Assembly (NCBI GenBank): GCA_006937955.1
Contig: SSNP01000041.1
Span: forward strand, 339,599-403,598
Length of the DNA stretch: 64,000 bases
Source of the DNA: Pachypanchax playfairii
Taxonomy: Eukaryota; Chordata; Actinopteri; Cyprinodontiformes; Aplocheilidae
Direction: 5' to 3'
Under the pieces are notes generated by a model. That model did not search any database. It saw nothing but the letters and a program-made list of their open reading frames with translations, and was not told the origin of the DNA. The position numbers were made by a program, and so were the translations under genes. Shown in pieces: positions 57,940 to 64,000 of the stretch; within the stretch, counting starts at the first letter, position 1, and the number at the start of each line of letters is the position of its first letter.

Positions 57940-58420
57940 TTAAAGCAGAACTAAGTAAGTTTTTTCACCTCAATAAATGTTTTCAAGAGTCCCTGTGGGG
58001 GTAAACAAGGACTTGGCAGGGTGATTCGTGGGTCCCTCCCCTCCCTCCGGGGTCTGTGTCCTGAAAGCAGCACTTGCAACTTTCAGTGAATCGGACCCGA
58101 CTAATCTCGAGAGAACAAACCTGCTTTACGGCACTCACACTAACGTACATAAATACAAGCATGAAGCCCTTGCCGTTGTTAGCAACGCCACCCTTAGGAG
58201 CGCAAAGATGACAATAATACTCACCTGTCGAGACATTTTCTTGGTTTTGTTTTTCTTTCTTCTTGCAAAAACGTTCTCTGCGCGTTGTTGTTGGGGGGGC
58301 GGCGGCGGGGTGGAGGGTGAGAGGGGGGGGTTCTGTGGCGGGGGAACGTTACGACAGTGAGCTTTCACAGGGGACCAGTAGGGGGAGAGCGAGAGCAAAA
58401 CTTACTTAGTTCTGCTTTAA
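57940..58420. mobile_element. TTAA-flanked MITE with perfect 24-bp terminal repeats (481 bp)
   Basis: The first 24 bases (57940-57963, beginning TTAAAGCAGAACTAAG) are an exact inverted copy of the last 24 (58397-58420), and both outer edges are TTAA. The perfect ends suggest a fairly recent or conserved insertion. The interior is GC-richer than its flanks and contains a G-rich tract (58293-58330) with several GGG runs that could form a quadruplex. Frames on both strands across it (58028-58360, 58135-58398) have no domain. Whether it belongs to piggyBac, Kolobok or another TTAA-targeting group is undecided. Confidence 0.8.
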
Positions 58421-59537
58421 ATCTCACAAAGAAAAGAAGAAAAGGGATCTGGTCATCTGTCCATTTTACATCTGTATGATATTGTCATTAAACTAAGTGG
58501 CTTCGAGTTTCTCTGTGTCATCCCAAGCTCAGACCTTCTCAACATCTGACATGCACGCACCTCAGAAGAAGTCGTCAATTCTGGGGCAAAGTAAGAACTT
58601 TGCTTTTTATCTTTTGCTGCAAATGAGAAACCAAAATAGTTTCTCCTGAAAATCTAAATCAGGGAAACAAAATTGGACTCAGACTCAACAACGTGCAGAA
58701 GTCTTTTTATACTGCTCCATCATGCGCTGGTAAGTCAGTGATGAACACGATTGGTAAAAGCTGGTTTGTTAGCTGGAGGATAAAAGGGCTGCAGGAGAAA
58801 GCACACAATAAATTAGAAACAATTTATAAATGAAAAAGATTCTTAGTAAAAACAATGAATCACATTGCTGTTTCTTTTTAGTAATTCATAAAGCTGTGTG
58901 TTTCCTCGCTCCCCATCTAATTGTTCCTCAAAGTGTGTGTGTAGCATGCACACTGAAAAGCAACCACCTTCCATTGTAGCTTTTAATGTATTTATAATTT
59001 TCCACGAAGTGACTGGAGTCCTCGGTGACCGTCGCTCCATAATTGGGTGTCTGCGTGAACATCAGTCAGCCTAACGAGAGCTGGAGGGAGCCTTGGCTGG
59101 GAGCTGCAACTGTTCCAGCACACACATGCATACACGTGAACAGGTGGTGAATCTACAGCTATTCTTTTCTTTTTCTTTATTTTTTTGCTTTCCTGCCCAA
59201 AAATAAGGAAACAGAGTTGAGAGATGTCACATCTTCCAGAGAGATCAGGCAACTGTTAGACCCTGTGTTTGGTATTAGCTGCAGCCTGACCAGTCACTTC
59301 CTGCGTACTATGAAAAATAACACACTCTCAGTAATTGTGCAATTCTGCATACAGAACCTAAACCAGGGCTCCAATGGTGTTTTATATCTCCACTGCAGAG
59401 ACGTGCTGGTATGAAGCTTCTGAGAAGTGGTGGAGCTCTGCAAACTTCACAAATCTGCAAGTGGACATGTACAATTAAAAACAGCACTGAATTTCCAGTC
59501 ATAACATGAGACCACATTTAGGAGAGTTAGTTTTTTT
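58421..59537. other. Intergenic sequence downstream of the TBC1D22-like gene
   Basis: No gene or repeat recognised; probably lies beyond the 3' end of the minus-strand gene. Confidence 0.4.
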
Positions 59538-59550
59538 TTCATATAGAGGA

Positions 59551-59556
59551 TTTATT
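59551..59556 (-). promoter_or_regulatory. Distal polyadenylation signal candidate
   Basis: AATAAA on the minus strand, followed about 10-15 bases downstream by GAAAAAAAAAC. It is the most distal plausible end for the TBC1D22-like transcript before repeat-bearing sequence begins. Confidence 0.35.
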
Positions 59557-61285
59557 TACACTTTCTATTTACAGATATTGGTTTCTGTACACATCTTTTA
59601 AATTCAGGAACCACTACTCCTGTCACCCACACTGTCTAGTTTTATTAGATTTCTCTCTCAGAACTCTGAGGCAATATACATAGGGGGTGGGGGGTGATTT
59701 GGTTTCCATAAACATATTTTACTCAAAGGACAAAATAAGAAACAAAACATCTAGAAGTGTTTAAATGTCTGTGTATATGTAGGCTACGACTGAAAATCTA
59801 GACAGATGTCACCTATCACCATGGAGATGTACGCCTGTGTCTATGCTAGGATGCCAGTTTCAGAACGTTATCAAAATAATTTGTTTATGAACTTGTTTCA
59901 AATCACACATACAAGTAGGCAACTGATTCTTCTTAAAGGGAAATGACTGCATACAAAATTACAGCAAAAGTAAAACATTCACTGAATGATTAAAGAGGTT
60001 CGAAAACCTTGATACCCACAACTCACACAAGGATACACACTCCCAGAGACTAGAGTGAGAAGGAACCTGCACAAGTGGTCGCCCCAAACCCCCCGCCCCA
60101 GTAAATTTATATCAATGTGCATTAAGGCAACTCCATTTTTTAAAATGCAGGGAAAATATTCACCACTTTCCAATTACTGGCCTCCTTAGCTGTTGCTATG
60201 CCTGTCAAGCTTTGTATTAATTAAACATGCTCACAATGGTTGTAAGTTTAACACTTAAACTACAATGTTACGAGTTTCTTGTGCAAAACGATTGATTCTA
60301 AAGTTAATTGTTTTCATTGCCGCATGTTTGACCCACCACATAAACAAAAACTGTGACACGGATCAAGGAGTCTTCATTGGTTGGTTGAGAAAGTGGCTCA
60401 AATGGATCGTGTTCAAGCACAGTTGTTGTCTTCTGCACAAATTCATACATGGACCTGATGTTCAATATTCCTACCACCTCACTCATGTTTTACAGCTTTA
60501 GAGTCAAAGCTTGACAGGCCTGTTCTGAGAAGGGGAAAAACAGATTTGGCAAACAGCTGCCAGTTCCTTTTATGTATGATGTAAATGCCCAGAAAACTAG
60601 GAAACAGCTCACAAACAAATATTTTGTCATGTTTTCAAACAAATTCAAAACCTTTCAAGTTGATTAGTGGTCAAAAACACAACTAAGATCCAGTCTCAGG
60701 CACGATTTAACTGTGTAAACATACTTAGGCTTAAAAAAATAAAATCTAAAAGATGGATCTGGAAAATGCTGAAAAAAAGACATATCTCATTACACAAAAA
60801 GGAAAAAAGAAAAAGAAGAAAAAAGGCTGCAGACTTTTAAATGAAGTGCAGTTTTTTTCTTGTTGGAGTATGAGAGGTGGGGGAGCTTGTGAAGCTGGTT
60901 CAGATTGTGTATGAAAAAAGAAAAGAAAGAAAATAAATAAAATCCCAGTGTGATCAAAGACTGACAGCTCCCAGTGAAAGAAAAAAAAAAAAGGAAAAAT
61001 GGCACAAAAACTTTCAAAGAAACACAACAGAACCGGGTGTTAACTGCTTTGAGTTTTGTCATGAATGTTGAATTATTCGACGCGTCCTCGCATCATTACA
61101 ACCGATGCAAGGTGCATAACAAACCAATGTCATAAAGGTTTATGTCTGCACAAAAATGCAATACATCAATGTGCAGGTGTAATTTATCTGTTAAGTCCCA
61201 GGAATTCAGGCCAGCTTTTTACAAGTCTGACTCCCCCCCAAAAAATGTATTAAATGTAAAGCTATAATTACTTTTCCTTTGATTA

Positions 61286-61303
61286 TTTATTTATTTATTT
61301 ATT
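61286..61303 (-). promoter_or_regulatory. Cluster of overlapping AATAAA signals (ATTT microsatellite)
   Basis: The plus-strand (ATTT)n tract gives four overlapping AATAAA hexamers on the minus strand, within the probable 3' UTR. It may act as an alternative polyadenylation signal or simply be a microsatellite. Confidence 0.35.
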
Positions 61304-61713
61304 AGAGTTTCTTTTCCTGCTGTTATTAAAACTACACTTATGGGGGCTTGAATTTGGTAACGCAACTGATTTCCCAAGCTTATTTATTTTCATCCATGTA
61401 AATCTCTCAAAATCTCGATAAGCGTTTTTTGTAGAACCAGGAGCTGAAAGAAACAAATCGGAATTTTGAAAAGCAACTTTTCTTTTTTTTTTTTTTGTAG
61501 GTGACGTACAAAAATACATTGCTGTGAGATCTGAGGTAGTCCTATAGTATGTTAAGGAGTTAATAAGACACAGTCCTTTAAATGCAGGTGGATCTAACAT
61601 GTCTTAAATCGTACGAGACGCGACTCTCCTGACCTGCAGCCTCTGTTTGTTTTCCGCTCGAACGCTGTCATGTTGCCAGTGCATGTGGGAGGATGGTATG
61701 AAAGAGAGACTGA

Positions 61714-61719
61714 TTTATT
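61714..61719 (-). promoter_or_regulatory. Proximal polyadenylation signal candidate
   Basis: AATAAA on the minus strand about 570 bases after the stop codon of the TBC1D22-like exon. Confidence 0.35.
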
Positions 61720-62288
61720 GAGCATGGGCTTCGAGAAAGAAGCAAGCATATTTTCTGCAATCAAATCCTAGAAAACATAGTCCCTCTGCCTCATGGAGCA
61801 GATCCAGCAGAGGTCTTTCTTCATATATGCAAACAAAAAAAAAGGTCACATTTGCCTTGAGGAACAAAAAGAATGTATTGCTGTGGTAGTGTAAAATAAA
61901 CAGAAACACTTATTCTGAGGCTGCTTCAACCCCAGGCGATGCCGAGCGATGACTTCTAGTCCTGCATTGCGCTTGACGTGAGGATCCGAACTTCCAATGC
62001 TAAAACGCGTTCATTAAGCTCAAAGATCTGTTTCTGGATCGGACTGTAGGAGTGCACATTTCAAGAAAAATAAATTCGTATCATCATCATCTTCATGTTA
62101 GAATGCTACACCATATTCTCAGTCACCGGTTGATTTAAATCTCTTAGCAGATTTAGTCCACAGATTTCTGGGTAAAAAAGAGGAGGTTAGGAAAACCAGG
62201 GAGGGGGCGGAGCTTCCATGTAGAAGCTGTGAGTTCACCAGACGTTTGTGATACAGGAGAGGAAGAGCAGCAGCAAAGAGCAACATCA

Positions 62289-62417
62289 TCATCTCTTGTA
62301 GTGGTTGGGTGCATCAGCGAACGCAAACTTCAACCTGTAAGCTTCAGCCAGCAGCACGCTCACTTCTTCGTTGCCCCAGTGCATGGTGGGAAGGTTCTGT
62401 AGGAGGATCATCAGGCC
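62289..62417 (-). CDS. TBC1D22-type Rab GTPase-activating protein, terminal coding exon
   Basis: The last 42 codons plus TGA (62291-62289). The product belongs to the TBC1D22 family, whose TBC domain stimulates GTP hydrolysis by Rab proteins in Golgi and membrane traffic; family members also bind 14-3-3 and ACBD3. The peptide GLMILLQNLPTMHWGNEEVS followed by VLLAEAYRLKFAFADAPNHY and KR matches from memory the highly conserved C-terminal tail of TBC1D22A/B, including the terminal NHYKR/NHYRR. The exon begins after a good acceptor (CTCTCTTTCATATCAG, AG at 62418-62419) in phase 0. The TBC catalytic Arg and Gln fingers lie in upstream exons beyond the window. The exon is intact, with no stop or shift. 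Whether it is paralogue a or b cannot be decided from this tail; the gene-poor downstream interval favours a. Confidence 0.88.
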   Translation of the reverse strand, partial: GLMILLQNLPTMHWGNEEVSVLLAEAYRLKFAFADAPNHYKR

Positions 62418-64000
62418 CTGATATGAAAGAGAGCAAATGTTTAGCAGGCAAAGAAAATGGAAAAGAGACAGAGGGGTATAAAAATATAACGCCATTCTGA
62501 GAGATGAATAGAAGCAAAGATGAATCTGCAACTGATCAATAATAAAAGAGGGTAAAGAAGGACAGAATGAAAGAAAATTCAAATTAAATTCAGCAGCTAC
62601 TTAATTTTAACACAGTGGAGTGTCACATTTAGAACAAACAGACTTTTTTCAAACTCTGCAGCAAAGACTTCATATTTAAGTATTTTTAAACAAAGAACCA
62701 GTTTTGACCTTCCTTTATTAAACTGCCGTATTTTTATTACAAATACAGAAAGGTTTTGCGTAGTTTCACCCACTGACACAAAATAAAAGTGAACAAGGTT
62801 TGTTTTGTGAAGCCCCTTTCACTGTGTGTCAGGATGCAGGTACGTCTGTCACCAAGATGAAAGTTTTGTACATGCACAAAACCACCTATCGGTTTTGGGC
62901 CTGTTGTTTCCTTAATTAATGACTGAAGTCCTGCCAAGATCCTTCAAAGATGATCAAGAATCTTAAGGCAGTATCTCACATTGTCAAGGCAAAATAGTCT
63001 TGACAAAAAATTAAAAAGGTTTTCAGATGCCCAGAATGAAATTATGACTACTTTCAAAGAAAATTGGTCCTGCAAATTTTTTAACATATTGCAAAATTCC
63101 CAGAACCCCAAAAACAGACCCTGCAAGTTATGCAAGGAGATTGAGAACCCTTGCAAAGATTTAGAGGTAATTTGTAAACTTCTCCTTGAATGCCAACAGT
63201 CACAGCCAGATTCAAGCTTTCATTAACAATGCTGGTAAGTTCTAGTCCAGGGGTGGGTAACTCCTGGCCATTAGGGCCACTATCCTGCATGTTTCAGAGG
63301 TTTCCATGCTTCAGTACGCCTTCAAATCTTCAGCGTGTCATAAAGTCCTGCAGAAGGCTGTTATGACCTGTTCATCTGAATCAGGTGTGTTGAAGCAGAG
63401 AAGCATCTAAAACATGCAGGACGGTGGCCCTCGAGGCCTGGAGTTTACAACCCTGTTCTAGACTGACCAGGACAAATGTGACATGAGCTGGGTTTGGAGC
63501 TCAGAACTCAATTTACTCATCTTCATCCCTGCAATCTCAAGCAAGTAAAACAAAAAGAAGTTCCTCGACCTCGTTTGTGTTAGCATCGTAGAACTGAGCT
63601 GATTATGAGCCATAAGGGTGAAGTGACTCAAACAAAGTAAGAAGCTGTAATGTTTTATTCATCCATTAACTTTCTTTTCAGTTTATGTGAAGAACTTTTT
63701 GAACCTTTGGCCTGAACATCTAGTGAGAGCTTTTGGTATGTTAAAGTGTGATCAACATAGAATGAGGTAACATTTCTTTTTTGTTTCAGCTGTAATTAAC
63801 TCAGTCAAAGTAGTTTATTTACAGCTGTGAGACAAAGAACTAAAACAAAAAGGTCAAAGGGAAAAAGTCAGGAAAGCAAGAATAAAGTGTCAAGTACAAT
63901 TTAGAGAAGCTCGAGTCTTTCCTCAGTTTCCTGTTCAGTACGTTACTTGGCAAGTTAGGAGATAGACAACAACAACACACACCGCCACACACACAAGCAC
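62418..64000 (-). other. Last intron of the TBC1D22-like gene (partial)
   Basis: Between the acceptor at 62418 and the window edge no upstream TBC-domain exon is recognisable on the minus strand, so the preceding exon probably lies beyond 64000. Short frames at 62944-63290 have no domain. The intron holds one palindromic MITE (63239-63461). Confidence 0.6.
63239..63461. mobile_element. Palindromic MITE with 7-bp flanking repeat, inside the intron
   Basis: The arms are long imperfect inverted repeats of about 70 bases: AGGGGTGGGTAACTCC, then CTGGCCATTAGGGCCAC ... CCTGCATGTTTCAGA ... CCATGCTTCA on the left mirrors TGAAGCAGAGAAGCATCTAA, ACATGCAGGACGGTGGCCCT and CGAGGCCTGGAGTT on the right. GTTCTAG flanks both sides (63239-63245 and 63455-63461) and may be the target duplication or part of the symmetry. 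The string is a well-known kind of fish MITE. It is non-coding. Confidence 0.8.

Larger units (their letters stand above)
59538..62288 (-). other. Probable 3' UTR of the TBC1D22-like gene
   Basis: Directly downstream of the stop codon on the minus strand. Repeat-free sequence continues for about 2.75 kb and contains several canonical polyadenylation signals in the right orientation: AATAAA at 61714-61719, a cluster of four overlapping AATAAA at 61286-61303, and AATAAA at 59551-59556 followed by an A-rich stretch. The true end could be any of these, so UTR lengths of about 0.6, 1.0 or 2.75 kb are possible. The 3' extent is inferred and would need transcript data. Confidence 0.4.

Noticed and set aside
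62944..63290. Upstream exon of the TBC1D22-like gene
   Set aside because: Frames here do not contain TBC-domain motifs, overlap a MITE and lack good splice borders.
1..64000. CRISPR arrays, operons, bacterial or phage systems
   Set aside because: No regularly spaced repeats and no dense coding; sequence character is vertebrate throughout.

Overview
The window is vertebrate nuclear DNA, almost certainly from a ray-finned (teleost, probably spiny-rayed) fish. It is AT-rich, has no bacterial gene density or operons, contains three assembly gaps, and is strewn with repeat families typical of fish genomes: a hAT transposon, Tc1-like transposase fragments, an L2-type LINE, a second LINE fragment, a Ty3/Gypsy pol relic, many TTAA-flanked miniature elements, a Harbinger-like element, palindromic MITEs and SINE-like pieces. 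Species and family assignments come from recognising motifs, since no search could be run.

Only one cellular gene is visible. At the right end, on the minus strand, lies the terminal coding exon of a TBC1D22-type Rab GTPase-activating protein (62289-62417). It is followed by a probable long 3' UTR (down to about 59.5 kb) and preceded by intron sequence running to the window edge. The remaining ~59 kb looks intergenic. A large gene-poor interval beside the gene's 3' end fits the human TBC1D22A neighbourhood (the interval towards TAFA5) better than TBC1D22B, but that is inference. A few non-repetitive stretches (about 8.2-8.6, 27.2-28.4, 35.4-35.7, 37.6-37.7 and 54.3-54.4 kb) look like conserved non-coding enhancer candidates.

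Layout: 1.66 kb, a 79-bp TTAA-flanked hairpin element; 2.9-3.5 kb, a possible piggyBac-like fragment, a hairpin and a GC-rich island; 4.8-5.1 kb, a Tc1-like fragment; 6.8-6.9 kb, a SINE/LINE tail; 9.97-13.35 kb, a whole hAT element with an exact 8-bp target duplication, a broken intron-containing transposase and an internally duplicated 3' region; 13.4-14.4 kb, a GC-rich LTR-like repeat; 15.6 kb, a palindromic MITE; 17.9-18.5 kb, a LINE fragment; 23.3-23.9 kb, a TTAA element with a promoter-like core; 25.0-25.7 kb, a Gypsy pol relic; 28.7 and 36.8 kb, two copies of one palindromic MITE; 30.0-30.7 kb, a Tc1-like pseudogene; 32.2-32.5 and 57.3-57.9 kb, two copies of one TTAA MITE in opposite orientation; 38.2-38.5 kb, a Tc1-like fragment; 39.7 kb, a tRNA-type SINE fragment; 42.1-44.9 kb, an internally deleted L2-like LINE; 44.9-45.2 kb, the end of a TTAA MITE; 50.1-51.1 kb, a Harbinger-like element with a 28-G run; 57.9-58.4 kb, a TTAA MITE with perfect 24-bp ends; 63.2-63.5 kb, a palindromic MITE in the TBC1D22 intron.

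I found no convincing new gene system. The most informative structures are the intact hAT boundaries with the internal duplication, the cluster of at least six TTAA-targeting elements, and the promoter-like cargo of the 23.3-kb element.
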